64,000 nucleotides of DNA from CAZHGD01 sp964531735 (GCA_964531735.1 CAZHGD010000013.1:15428-79427); one strand, 5' to 3'; positions 52,044-61,249 are shown, counted from the first letter of the stretch. The notes: generated by a model not told the origin, from the letters alone. Numbers and translations are program-made.

Positions 52044-52943
52044 GTGAAAGACATCTCGATTGGCTCGTGGGCCTACACCATCGGCCCCTACGCTGAACAT
52101 CCGGTGCCGTGGGACGAGGTGGTTCGTCGGGTGAAAGCACTCGGGTTCGATGGGATCGAGTTGGGCGGGTTCCCGCCGCATCCCAACCCGACCGACTTGC
52201 CAAACCCTGACCAACGGGCCGCGGTGCGTGAGCAGATGGCCTCGGCTGGGCTGCGGTTCTCGGGTCTGGCAGCCAACCTCTGGGACCAGAACCTGATCAA
52301 CACCGCCGATCCCGGCCCCTACCACGCAGCCTTCAAGGAGAACCTGCAGTTCTGTGTGGACCTGGGCATTCAGGGCATTCGCGTGGACACCGTGCAGCCG
52401 CCGACGGTGCTCGACGAGATCGATGAGGAGCTGGCGCGCACGCGCCTCGTGGCCACCTGGCAGCAATGCGCCCTGGACGCGGCCGAAGTCGGCCGGTACG
52501 TCACCTGGGAGTTCGAGCCGGGCTTCGCGTTCAACCGGCCGTCGGACATCGTGCGCATCGTCGAGGCGGTCAACCAGCCGAACTTCGGCGTCCAGTTCGA
52601 CACCTGTCACGCCCACATGGTCGCGGCGGTCGGCGCGCGTCAACCGGGCGAACCCGAGACGCTGCCGGGTGGCGCCGTCGAGTTGGCCCAGCGCCTAAGG
52701 GGGAAGATCAACCACCTGCACCTGATCGATTCCGACGGCACGCTGCATGACGACGAGACCTCGACGCACGCCCCGTTCGGCGATGGCGTGCTCGACTTCG
52801 ATGCCCTGATGGCGGAGTTGGTCAAGAACGAGTTGCCGCACAACTGGTGGACGGTCGACCTCTGCTTCTGGCCCGATGCCTGGGACGTCACCGCGCGCTG
52901 CAAGCAAGCCGTGGACGCACTCAATGCCAAGTGGGGAGGATGA
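52044..52943 (+). CDS. Sugar phosphate isomerase/epimerase-like TIM-barrel protein
   Basis: 299 residues from GTG 52044, with GGAGGG six bases upstream; an earlier ATG at 51987 has no binding site. The xylose-isomerase-like barrel is shown by DISIGSWAYTIG, VVRRVKALGFDGIELGG, EFEPGFAF (metal Glu), FDTCHAHM (metal Asp and His), LHLIDSDGTLHDD and DGVLDFDALMAEL. Such enzymes interconvert keto and aldo sugars or their epimers, using a divalent metal. Cytoplasmic, no signal. It starts a three-gene coupled series with a dehydrogenase two bases downstream. Confidence 0.9.
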   Translation: MKDISIGSWAYTIGPYAEHPVPWDEVVRRVKALGFDGIELGGFPPHPNPTDLPNPDQRAAVREQMASAGLRFSGLAANLWDQNLINTADPGPYHAAFKENLQFCVDLGIQGIRVDTVQPPTVLDEIDEELARTRLVATWQQCALDAAEVGRYVTWEFEPGFAFNRPSDIVRIVEAVNQPNFGVQFDTCHAHMVAAVGARQPGEPETLPGGAVELAQRLRGKINHLHLIDSDGTLHDDETSTHAPFGDGVLDFDALMAELVKNELPHNWWTVDLCFWPDAWDVTARCKQAVDALNAKWGG

Positions 52944-52945
52944 CC

Positions 52946-54097
52946 ATGGCGACACCTGTTCGGGTTGGCCTGATCGGTTACGGGTTCATGGGCCGAGCCC
53001 ACAGCAACGCCTACCGCAAGGTGACCCAGTTCTTCGACACGGACCACCAGCCGGTCATGAAGGCCTGCTGCGCACGGAACGAGGCCACCATCAGCGAGTT
53101 CGCCACGCGGTGGGGCTGGGAGAGCTACGAGACCGACTGGCGCAAGCTGATCGCCCGTGACGACATCGACGCGATCGACATCTGCGTGCCGAACCACCTC
53201 CACCACGAGATCGCGCTGGCGGCGGCCAAGGCGGGCAAGATGGTGCTCTGCGAGAAGCCGTTGGCGATGACCGCCGCGCAGGGGCGTGAGATGGTCGCCG
53301 CGGTCGAGGCGGCCGGCGTGCCGAACCTGGTCTGGTTCAACTACCGGCGCGTCCCGGCCATCTCGCTGGCGCACCAGCTCATCGCCGAGGGTCGGGTAGG
53401 GCGGGTCTACCACTACCGCGCCCTCTACCTCCAGGATTGGACCATCAGCCCGGATGTGCCGCAAGGCGGGCACACGCTGTGGCGGCTGGACGTCAACGAG
53501 GCCGGCAGTGGCGTCACCGGCGACCTGTTGGCCCACAGCATCGATACCGCGCTGTGGCTGGTCGGCGGCATCAAGGAGGTCTGCGCCACGACGGAGACCT
53601 TCGTCAAGGAGCGCCGCCTGCAGGACGACCCGGACAAGGTGGCGCCGGTCGGCATCGACGATGCCTGTGCCTTCCTCGTCCGCTTCAACTGCGGCGCCAT
53701 CGGCACGTTCGAGTCGAGCCGGTACGCTCGCGGCCGGAAGAACCACAACACGTTCGAGGTCAACGGCGAGAAGTCGGCCATCTGGTTCGACCTGGAGGAC
53801 GCCCATAAGCTGGGCTTCTACGACCACAGTGACGACGGCCTGGTGCGCGGCTGGCACGATGTGTTGGTGACCGACAGCGACCATCCGTACATGGACCGCT
53901 GGTGGGTGCCGGGCTGCGTGATCGGCTACGAGCACACGTTCATCAACGCCCTGGCCGACTTCCTCACAGGGCTGGATACGGGTGTGCCTTGCCAGCCGGA
54001 CTTCCGCTGTGCGCTGCAGACCCAGCTCGTCTGCGACGCGGTGCTGGAATCCGCGCGCACGCGGCAGTGGGTCGCCGTCGAGGAGGGTCGAGCATGA
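52946..54097 (+). CDS. Gfo/Idh/MocA family sugar dehydrogenase
   Basis: 383 residues from ATG 52946, with GGGGAGG six bases upstream (an ATG at 52940 is too close to it). The NAD-binding fold is in VRVGLIGYGFMGRAHSNAY and the catalytic EKP motif is in VLCEKPLAMTAAQG. The substrate domain has NYRRVPAISLAHQLI, the family's conserved Asp and His region in GDLLAHSIDTALWLVG, and ESSRYARGRKNHNTFEVNG. It would oxidise a sugar or inositol-like molecule with NAD(P). It is sandwiched between two isomerase-like genes and its stop codon overlaps the start of the second as ATGA, so all three probably act in one pathway. Confidence 0.93.
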   Translation: MATPVRVGLIGYGFMGRAHSNAYRKVTQFFDTDHQPVMKACCARNEATISEFATRWGWESYETDWRKLIARDDIDAIDICVPNHLHHEIALAAAKAGKMVLCEKPLAMTAAQGREMVAAVEAAGVPNLVWFNYRRVPAISLAHQLIAEGRVGRVYHYRALYLQDWTISPDVPQGGHTLWRLDVNEAGSGVTGDLLAHSIDTALWLVGGIKEVCATTETFVKERRLQDDPDKVAPVGIDDACAFLVRFNCGAIGTFESSRYARGRKNHNTFEVNGEKSAIWFDLEDAHKLGFYDHSDDGLVRGWHDVLVTDSDHPYMDRWWVPGCVIGYEHTFINALADFLTGLDTGVPCQPDFRCALQTQLVCDAVLESARTRQWVAVEEGRA

Positions 54098-54936
54098 AGG
54101 TCGGTATCAACCTTTTGCTCTGGACCGCCGCCGCCGGCGAGGAGCACATCCCGGTTGTCCAGCAAGTGGCCAAGTGGGGCTACGACGGCGTCGAGTTCCC
54201 GATGTTCGGCCCCGACTGCTCGCCCTGGCCGGTGCTGGCAAGGGCCCTGGACGACGCGGGTCTGGGGCGTACGGCGGTGACGGTGATGCCCGTCGACGCC
54301 AACCCCATCAGTGAATCGGCGGAGGTGCGCCGGCGCGGTCTCGACCACCTGAAGGGCTGCATCGACGCCTGTGTGACCCTCGGCGCCGACGTGCTGCTGG
54401 GTCCGATGTACTCGCCGTGTGGCGGCCTGGTGGGTCGCGGCCGCAGCGATCAGGAATGGGCCTGGGGCCTCGAAGCGCTGCGACCGGCGGCCGGCTATGC
54501 TCACGAGGCGGGCGTGAAGCTCGCGGTGGAGCCGCTGAACCGCTTCGAGACGTACTTCCTGACCTGCCTGGCCGATGCAGTCAAGCTGACCGGCGAGGTG
54601 GGTACCGCCGGCTGTGGCGTGCTGTTCGACACGTTCCACGCCAACATCGAGGAGAAGCAGGTCGGTGATGCGGTGCGGGCGGCCGGCGCCGCGATCAACC
54701 ACGTCCACATCTCGGAGAACGACCGCAGCACGCCGGGCACAGGCCATGTGCTCTGGCCCGAGGTGTTCGCCGCGCTCAAGGCGATCGGCTACGACGGCTG
54801 GCTGACCATTGAGGCCTTCGGCCAGGCGATGCCCGAAGTGGCGGCGGCGACGAGCATCTGGCGCCGCATGTTCGGCACGGAAGAGGAGTTGGCGACGGCC
54901 GGACTGGCGTTCATCCGGCGGATGTGGCAAGACTGA
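54094..54936 (+). CDS. D-tagatose/D-psicose 3-epimerase-like sugar isomerase
   Basis: 280 residues from ATG 54094, GGAGGG six bases upstream. The opening MKVGINLLLWTA and the metal-binding residues in VEPLNRFETYF (Glu), FDTFHANIEEKQ (Asp and His) and HVHISENDRSTPGTGH are characteristic of the ketose 3-epimerase subgroup of xylose-isomerase-like barrels. IEAFGQAMPEVAAATSIWR is the usual C-terminal segment with the last metal Glu. It would interconvert ketoses at carbon 3. Coupled to the preceding dehydrogenase by a four-base overlap. Confidence 0.92.
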   Translation: MKVGINLLLWTAAAGEEHIPVVQQVAKWGYDGVEFPMFGPDCSPWPVLARALDDAGLGRTAVTVMPVDANPISESAEVRRRGLDHLKGCIDACVTLGADVLLGPMYSPCGGLVGRGRSDQEWAWGLEALRPAAGYAHEAGVKLAVEPLNRFETYFLTCLADAVKLTGEVGTAGCGVLFDTFHANIEEKQVGDAVRAAGAAINHVHISENDRSTPGTGHVLWPEVFAALKAIGYDGWLTIEAFGQAMPEVAAATSIWRRMFGTEEELATAGLAFIRRMWQD

Positions 54937-54969
54937 GCAGCAGCGGCCCAGCGGGTCGGGAGAGGAGCC

Positions 54970-55527
54970 ATGGCCAAAGCAGCGCCGGCAGCCCGGTTGG
55001 TGACAGCCGAGGAACTGCTGGCCGTGCCCGACGACGGGCAACGGCGGGAGTTGGTGCGCGGGGAGGTGGTGACCATGGCACCGGCTGGTATGCGGCATGG
55101 GGCGTGGGGCGACCGCCTGGGCTGGCGTCTGGCGCAGCACGTCTACGAGCACGGTCTGGGGCTCACGTTCAGTGCCGAGACCGGCTTCGTGCTGTCGCGC
55201 GGGCCAGACACGGTGCGGTGTGCCGACGCGTCTTTCGTAGCGGCGGGCCGACTGGACGATGCCGACGCCGCCGGCTTCGTGCCCTTGGCGCCGGATCTGG
55301 TTCTGGAGGTCGTCTCGCCGTCGGATCGCCAGAGCCAGGTCACGGCGAAGGTCATGGAATGGCTGGACGCTGGCGTGACGGTGGTCTGGGTGCTGTGGCC
55401 GGAGTCGCGGCGCCTGCAGGTCTGGCGGTCCGCGGACGACATCGTGACGCTTGGTGCTGACGACACGCTGACCTGCGAGGACCTGCTGCCGGGCTTTGCA
55501 GTGGCGCTGGCCAAGGTGATGGCCTGA
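54970..55527 (+). CDS. Uma2 family (DUF820) restriction-endonuclease-fold protein
   Basis: 185 residues, GAGGAG upstream of ATG 54970. The PD-(D/E)XK core shows the sequence of the family: RELVRGEVVTMAPAG, FVLSRGPDTVRCADASFV, then LAPDLVLEVVSPSDRQSQVTAKVMEWLDAGVTVVWVL, with the acidic pair and lysine in LEVVSPSD and the AKV helix. The family is common in Cyanobacteria, Chloroflexota and Armatimonadota and is usually a single gene of unknown function. Its insertion between two sugar genes suggests it was gained later and is unrelated to that pathway. Confidence 0.92.
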   Translation: MAKAAPAARLVTAEELLAVPDDGQRRELVRGEVVTMAPAGMRHGAWGDRLGWRLAQHVYEHGLGLTFSAETGFVLSRGPDTVRCADASFVAAGRLDDADAAGFVPLAPDLVLEVVSPSDRQSQVTAKVMEWLDAGVTVVWVLWPESRRLQVWRSADDIVTLGADDTLTCEDLLPGFAVALAKVMA

Positions 55528-55579
55528 ACGGAAGGCGCGCCGCGTGCAGCGGCGAAGGTGGCAGGAGGAGTAGAGCAGC

Positions 55580-56773
55580 ATGAAGGATGCCGAACTCGTT
55601 GCACTAGTGGAGCAGGGGCTGGACCAGGGCGGGGGCATCCTGCGCCTGGCGCCGTGTTGGGTGCCGCGCTCGTTCCTGATGCCGGGGCGACGGTTGAAAC
55701 TGCATCCCAACGACATCTACGCACTCGGGTCGCACCGCGGCGGCATCGATGAGCGTTGGCTGTCGTCGGTCACCAACGCCGACAACGGCCCGGGCACGCC
55801 CGACGACGAGGGCCTGAGCTACGTCGACGTGAGTGGCCAGCGCCTGCTGCTGCGTGACGCGGTGGGCCTGGTCGGGCAGCGGCTGCTCGGCGCCGAGGCC
55901 ATGGCCGAGCACGGCGGCTGGGCGATGCTCTGCAAGTTCTTCGACAACCTGGGACCCATCCCGCACCACATGCACCAGATGGACGAGCACGCCGAGAACG
56001 TCGGCAAGATGGGCAAGCCCGAAGCTTACTACTTCCCGCCGCAGCTCAACTTCATCGAGAACAACTTCGCCCACACCTACTTCGGCCTGGAGCCGGGCAC
56101 CACCAAGAACCAGGTGATCGACTGTCTCCAGCGCTGGGACGAGGGCGACAACGGCATCCTCCAGCACGCCAAGGCGTACAAGCTGACGCCGGGCACCGGG
56201 TGGGACGTGCCGGCCGGCATCCTGCACGCGCCCGGCTCGTTGGTGACCTACGAGCCGCAGCGGGCCTGCGATGTATTCGGTATGTTCCAGAGCCTGGTCG
56301 AGGGCCGGCCGGTGCCGCGCGAACTGCTGACCAAGGACGTGCCCGAGGACAAGTGGTACGACTGGGACTATCTGGTCTCGATGCTCGACTGGGACGCCAA
56401 CGTCGATCCGGAATTCGGCGCGCACCGGTTCTGTCCGCCGGTCCCCGTCGGCGGGCCCGGCATGGGCGACGACCTCGGCTTCCAGGAATCCCGTGTGGTC
56501 TACGGCAGCCCGCACTACAGCGCCAAGGAGCTGACTGTGCTGCCGGGCCGCCAGGTCACCATCCATGATGAGGCGGCCTATGGCTTCATCCTGATGCAGG
56601 GCCACGGGACGATGAACAAGCTGCCCGTGGAGACGCCGGCGATGATCCGCTACGGGCAGATGACCTGGGACGAGGGCTTCGTCTCGGTCGAAGCGGCGCG
56701 TGGCGGCGTCACCATCCAGAATCTCAGCGAGGTCGACCCGCTGGTCATGCTGAAGCACTTCGGCCCGGCCTGA
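55580..56773 (+). CDS. Mannose-6-phosphate-isomerase-like cupin
   Basis: 397 residues. Cupin metal ligands are seen in PIPHHMHQMDEH (H130, H132, H137), E148 in PEAYYFPP and H216 in VPAGILHAPGS, which corresponds to the PAGTLHA box of phosphomannose isomerases. The N-terminal and C-terminal regions differ from the classical enzyme, and a second cupin-like part lies at about 300-390 (LPGRQVTIHDEAAYGFILMQGHG). It would isomerise a phosphorylated or free aldose in the cytoplasm. It follows the Uma2 gene by 52 bases, with GGAGGAG before ATG 55580. Confidence 0.88.
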   Translation: MKDAELVALVEQGLDQGGGILRLAPCWVPRSFLMPGRRLKLHPNDIYALGSHRGGIDERWLSSVTNADNGPGTPDDEGLSYVDVSGQRLLLRDAVGLVGQRLLGAEAMAEHGGWAMLCKFFDNLGPIPHHMHQMDEHAENVGKMGKPEAYYFPPQLNFIENNFAHTYFGLEPGTTKNQVIDCLQRWDEGDNGILQHAKAYKLTPGTGWDVPAGILHAPGSLVTYEPQRACDVFGMFQSLVEGRPVPRELLTKDVPEDKWYDWDYLVSMLDWDANVDPEFGAHRFCPPVPVGGPGMGDDLGFQESRVVYGSPHYSAKELTVLPGRQVTIHDEAAYGFILMQGHGTMNKLPVETPAMIRYGQMTWDEGFVSVEAARGGVTIQNLSEVDPLVMLKHFGPA

Positions 56774-56781
56774 CGCAAACG

Positions 56782-56845
56782 TCGGGAAGGACCGTCCCGC
56801 AGGCTCCCGAACCACCGCAACACGCGGTTGGCGCGGGAGCCTGCG
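56782..56845 (+). promoter_or_regulatory. Structured leader that can hide the ribosome binding site of the 1467-aa glycosidase-like gene
   Basis: A perfect 12-bp stem (56798-56809 with 56834-56845) ends directly at ATG 56846 and includes the binding site GGGAGC (56835-56840). Its loop holds a further 5-bp stem (56814-56818 with 56824-56828). The segment TCGGGA (56782-56787) can pair either with TCCCG (56795-56799) or with TCCCGA (56805-56810), the latter being the left side of the blocking stem. Two mutually exclusive structures are therefore possible, as in a thermometer, attenuator or riboswitch; no known class was recognised. Confidence 0.5.
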
Positions 56846-59800
56846 ATGTCTCTGTGGTGGTGCCTGGTTCCGTTGCTGTCCTTGGCCCCGGCGAATGAGC
56901 TGCCGGAATCGCTGCTGCTCAACGGGTCATACGTTGGCACGCACGGGTGGAGCATCTATGGCGGCCAACTGGCCGACCGAGCGGGCGGCGGGCGCTGCCT
57001 GCGGCTGAACGGCCGCGGCAGTGCCAGCCAGGATATCGACGTCGAGCAGCCGGGCACCTACTCGGTCGCTGTGGACTTGCGCGTGACGGACGTCCGGGCC
57101 GTGGGCGGACCGGGCTATGCTTACGCCGCCGTCTACCAGCTCGACGCCAACGGCGAGCTCGTTGCGTTCCGTGACTTCGTCCAGTTGACCGGCACGCAGG
57201 AGTGGAAACGCTACACGTTCACGTTCCAGTCCCATCCCCTGGCGCGGACCGTCAGCATCCGCTGCGGCCTGTTCCAAGCCGAGGGCACGGCCGAGTACGC
57301 CGACTGGACGCTCGTGGCCGGTGCCCAGCCAAAGCGCGCCGACGAGGTGCGCTCGACCGGGAGCAGCCGGTCTGGTGGCACGCGCGCGGCCATCCTGAAC
57401 GAGCCGGGCATGCCCGTGCGCGGAGCGGCTTCGCAGCCGGCCGTCATCCGCACCATCCTCGAGCAGGCGGGCTTCACCGTCGAGTACCTGTCGGCGGCGC
57501 AGATGGCGGACACCAGCCTGTTGCGGCCCGACCGTTTCGGCGTGGTGGTCCTGCCGACCGGGGCCAGTTTCCCCGCCGCTGCGCGTCGCGCCTGGCTCCG
57601 CTATCTGCATCGCGGCGGGTCGTTCGTCAGCCTTGGTGGCTATGCCTTCGACCATCTGGTGGCCAAGACCGACGCCGGCTGGGTCACCGAGAAGGAGCGT
57701 CTGGCCAAGGCGCTCCAGGAGGCCACTTCGCCAGAACGCTCGCTGCTGGCCGATGGTGGCTTCGAGCGCACCGAGACGGCCCCCATGGGCGGCGAGTCGC
57801 TCGACGCTCGCTGGCACCGCAACCACGAGTCCGCCGTGATCGTCAGCGAGGGCGCGGCCGAGGGGCAGCGGTGTGCCCAGGTCAGCGCAGCGCCCGGTGC
57901 CGCGGTCGACGAGCGCAAGTTCATGCTCGACCTGCCGGCGAAGCCCTGGCGCTACCGCGTCAGCGCTCGGGTGCGCACCAAGGAGGTGACTGGCCCCGGC
58001 TTTGCCTATGTGGCGCTGTACCAGTACGACGCCAACGGCAAGCTGATCAAGCATCGTGACTTCATGGTGCGGACCGGCACGACAGACTGGACCGACGGCG
58101 GCTACGAGTTCGTGCCCGAACAGGGCGTGACTCGGCTGCACATCAAGTTCGGCCTGTACCGCGCGACGGGCACCGCCTGGTTCGACGACCTGCGGCTCTG
58201 CAACGTGACCGGTGTGGCCTACGAGCCGATCAACACGGCCATGGGTGGTCCGGGAGACGGCCTGCAACTGCAGCCGACGCAGCTTGGTGCGTTCGACCCC
58301 TCGGCGCCGCTGAAGCGTGCCGTGCGCGCCGAGACCGCGGCTGGTCAGCCGCTGGCGCAGACGCCGGTGGCCGTTGGCGGCGACCTGCAAGGATGGATGG
58401 CCACCGGCGTGCAGGGGCAGAACAATGCCCGTTGGGTGCCGATCCTCGAGACGCGCGACCGGTACGGCCGACCGCGTGGCGCCGCCGCAGCGTTCCTGCT
58501 GCACTACGGTGGCTACTTCGCCGGTTCGCGCTGGGCGTACTTCGGCATCGACAATCGTGACCTGTTCAGCGATGCCGCCTCCCCGGCGGCGCGCCTGCTG
58601 GGCGAGGTCGCCCGCAACGTGGCGCGCGCGCCGTTCCTGCACAACCTGGCGTGTGAGCAGGCGTTCCACCGTCCAGGCGAGACGGTCAAGGTGAGTTGCG
58701 CGGTGGCGGTGGCGGAGGCATTGCCGGCCGGCAGCGCGGTCCGGTTTGCGGCCGGTCCGGCCGATGCGCCAGCTCGCGTCACCGGCACCACCAAGCTGGT
58801 CGGCAGTGACGCGCAGGCGGCTCAGTGGCAGTTCCAGGTGCCGAACGACGCGGTCGGCAGTTGGCAGGTCCAGGCCACGCTGTTGGCCGGCAACCGCGAG
58901 GTGGACCGCCTGACCAGCGGCGTCGAGTTGCCGGTCGGCGCGGCCGTCGAGCAGACGCCGGAGCTGCGGTTCGAGCGCAACTCGTTCACGCTCGGCGGGC
59001 GGCCGATGTTCATCTTCGGCACCGACGACTACGGCGTCTCGTATGACTCGCCGTACCGCGGCGCCGCCACCTGGCGGCACGAGATGCAAGCGATGCGTGA
59101 CATCGGGCTGGATCTCTACGAGAACCTGCAGTACACGCATCCCAACCACGCCATGGCCGACCAGGACTGGCGGCGGTTCGACGCGGTGGCGCAACTGACT
59201 CAGCGCTTCGGGCTGATCTTCATGCCGGGCATCCTGATCGGGCACAACGTGGTCTGTGACGACGCGGAGTTGCAGCGGCAGAGCGCGCTGTGCCGCGCCT
59301 ACGCCGAGCGCCTCGGCCGCACACCGGCGCTGCTGTGGTACATCAACGGCGACTACCAACTGACCCCACACGAGGCCCCGGCGGTGACCAAAGCGTTGTG
59401 GGAGCGGTGGCTGCACCAGCGCTATCCGACTGCCGAACTCCTGCGGGCGGCGTGGCCTGGTGCCGAGAACGCGCCTTGGCCGGTGCCCGACACCGGCCGT
59501 TGGGACGACCGGGCGCAGATCGATCGCGCGCAGTTCTGCGGCGACCTGATGCGGCGCTGGAACGCCGCGCATGTGGCCGCCATCCGGCAGGGCGATCCGC
59601 AGCATCCGATCACCTCGGAGTACTACCAGATGCCGTTCTACGGCATCGACCTGCGGCTGACCATCGAGGGGCAGAACGTCTCCAACATCGGGTACTTCGA
59701 CCTGCCCCAGAAGGATCTCGATCTGCTGCCGCTGCGGCTGGCCTGGAACGACCTGCGGCAGCGGGGCAAGGGGATTGCCCTCGGCGAATACGGGGTGAAG

Positions 59801-61249
59801 ACGCACCCGGCCTGGGCCACGAGCAACGGCGCGACGGGGTACCACATCCAGCGCACCGAGGAGGAGCAGCAGCAACTGCACCTTGGCGTGGCCGCCTACA
59901 CCCTCGGCATGGGTGGTGCGAAGGTGCAGAACTGGTGCCTCAAGGACGCGGAACAGTCCGTCTTCCCCTGGGGCTTCCTCTATCCGCAGCAGTTGCTTGC
60001 CAAAGACGCGGCGTTGACGCACCGGAACGCCTCGCTGCTCTGGCGGCATCTGGCCCCGGCCGATGAGCCCGCGCCGCTGGCCGTCTGCCTGCCCGGCCGG
60101 ATGCGGGTCGGCGCACGGGAGCATCTCGGCCTCAATGCCGGCTACCGGGCCTTCGACGCCCTGCTGGGCCTGCACGCCGACTTCCGCGTGATCGATGACC
60201 ACGAGGCCGGCGACCTTGGCCCCGGCCTGCGGGCAGTGGTACTGCCGGCGGCTTACGCGCTGGACGACGCCGCCTTCCAGCGACTGACGGCCTGGGTGCG
60301 GGCTGGTGGCCACCTGCTCGTCAGCGGTGATCCCTCCTACGATGAGCTGCGGCGCCCCGCGGCGACCGACCGCCTCGCGGCGCTGTGCGGAGTCCGGCGC
60401 GTCGCCGCGCTCGGGCCGCCGGCAGAGCGTGGTCCGCAGGCGGTGTCGGTCGACCTGGGCGCGCCGGTGGGCACGACCACGCTCCGCCCCTGCGTGCGCG
60501 TTGCCGCAGCCGGCGCCGAGGTGCTTGCCGGGAGCGACGACGGCCCGGTGCTGACCCGCTACAAGCTGGGACAGGGCCAGGTGACCTACCTGACCGACCC
60601 GCTGGAACTGAGCCCGGAGAGCGAGAGCGGCGAGCCGACCCGGGCGGTGTATGCGCGCTTCCTGACCGCGGCGGGCATCGCGACCCGCCAGGTAACGCCG
60701 AACCACCCCTGGCTGCACGCCATGGAGCGGCCGACGCGCAGCGGTCGGGTACACGTGCTCTTCGGGCGCCAGGAACTGGCTGCGGCCACCGTGCAGACCA
60801 AAGCGGGCGCGCTCACGCTGGGGCTGCGCACGCGCTGGCCGGCGCTGGCTCACCTGGGTGCCGACCGCGCGGTGCGCCTGGTCGTGGCGAGTGGCGAGGC
60901 GTCGCTGGACGGGCAGCCGCTGGCCTCACTGCGCGGCCTGCAAGGGCTGGTGGCACTGGACGGTCAGGACCTGCGCCGCTCCGAAGAGCTGCTGGTGACG
61001 CCGTTCGATGCGGGCGAGGTGCGCCTGCCGGCGCGGCCGGGACGCTACCAGATGGTGGTCGGCGACTTGGTCGGGGGCCGGTTCCGGGCCTTTGAGACGG
61101 CCACCGTCGATGGGTCCGCGCTGCGGGTCGCCTTGGACGAGGACCGGCACTGGGGCCTGGTGCTGGTGTGTCGCGAAGGACGCGGGCCAGCCGCCATCGC
61201 GAAGCTCGAACAGATGGCCAACCGGCCTTGGACGGTCGCCGGATGGTAG
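56846..61249 (+). CDS. Very large exported glycosidase-like protein (GH42-like barrel)
   Basis: 1467 residues from ATG 56846, with signal peptide MSLWWCLVPLLSLAPA. Two similar sandwich modules (about 30-165 and 300-460) share the pattern GPG[YF]AY.AxYQxDANG and end in [AF]D.xLx. A Rossmann-like module lies between them (about 185-280). The TIM barrel (about 705-1070) starts FTLGGRPMFIFGTDDYG. The predicted nucleophile is E981 in ALGEYGVKTH, while the usual acid/base pair NE is N834-G835-D836 in WYINGDYQL. The C-terminal part has a trimerisation-type Rossmann domain (about 1085-1240) and sandwiches. Exported beta-galactosidase-like activity on a plant or microbial glycan is likely. The leader can form a hairpin that covers the ribosome binding site. 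Confidence 0.85.
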   Translation: MSLWWCLVPLLSLAPANELPESLLLNGSYVGTHGWSIYGGQLADRAGGGRCLRLNGRGSASQDIDVEQPGTYSVAVDLRVTDVRAVGGPGYAYAAVYQLDANGELVAFRDFVQLTGTQEWKRYTFTFQSHPLARTVSIRCGLFQAEGTAEYADWTLVAGAQPKRADEVRSTGSSRSGGTRAAILNEPGMPVRGAASQPAVIRTILEQAGFTVEYLSAAQMADTSLLRPDRFGVVVLPTGASFPAAARRAWLRYLHRGGSFVSLGGYAFDHLVAKTDAGWVTEKERLAKALQEATSPERSLLADGGFERTETAPMGGESLDARWHRNHESAVIVSEGAAEGQRCAQVSAAPGAAVDERKFMLDLPAKPWRYRVSARVRTKEVTGPGFAYVALYQYDANGKLIKHRDFMVRTGTTDWTDGGYEFVPEQGVTRLHIKFGLYRATGTAWFDDLRLCNVTGVAYEPINTAMGGPGDGLQLQPTQLGAFDPSAPLKRAVRAETAAGQPLAQTPVAVGGDLQGWMATGVQGQNNARWVPILETRDRYGRPRGAAAAFLLHYGGYFAGSRWAYFGIDNRDLFSDAASPAARLLGEVARNVARAPFLHNLACEQAFHRPGETVKVSCAVAVAEALPAGSAVRFAAGPADAPARVTGTTKLVGSDAQAAQWQFQVPNDAVGSWQVQATLLAGNREVDRLTSGVELPVGAAVEQTPELRFERNSFTLGGRPMFIFGTDDYGVSYDSPYRGAATWRHEMQAMRDIGLDLYENLQYTHPNHAMADQDWRRFDAVAQLTQRFGLIFMPGILIGHNVVCDDAELQRQSALCRAYAERLGRTPALLWYINGDYQLTPHEAPAVTKALWERWLHQRYPTAELLRAAWPGAENAPWPVPDTGRWDDRAQIDRAQFCGDLMRRWNAAHVAAIRQGDPQHPITSEYYQMPFYGIDLRLTIEGQNVSNIGYFDLPQKDLDLLPLRLAWNDLRQRGKGIALGEYGVKTHPAWATSNGATGYHIQRTEEEQQQLHLGVAAYTLGMGGAKVQNWCLKDAEQSVFPWGFLYPQQLLAKDAALTHRNASLLWRHLAPADEPAPLAVCLPGRMRVGAREHLGLNAGYRAFDALLGLHADFRVIDDHEAGDLGPGLRAVVLPAAYALDDAAFQRLTAWVRAGGHLLVSGDPSYDELRRPAATDRLAALCGVRRVAALGPPAERGPQAVSVDLGAPVGTTTLRPCVRVAAAGAEVLAGSDDGPVLTRYKLGQGQVTYLTDPLELSPESESGEPTRAVYARFLTAAGIATRQVTPNHPWLHAMERPTRSGRVHVLFGRQELAAATVQTKAGALTLGLRTRWPALAHLGADRAVRLVVASGEASLDGQPLASLRGLQGLVALDGQDLRRSEELLVTPFDAGEVRLPARPGRYQMVVGDLVGGRFRAFETATVDGSALRVALDEDRHWGLVLVCREGRGPAAIAKLEQMANRPWTVAGW

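Noticed and set aside
56927..60853. Open frame of 1308 codons on the minus strand opposite the 1467-residue glycosidase-like gene
   Set aside because: Same reason: antisense shadow with biased composition and no motif.
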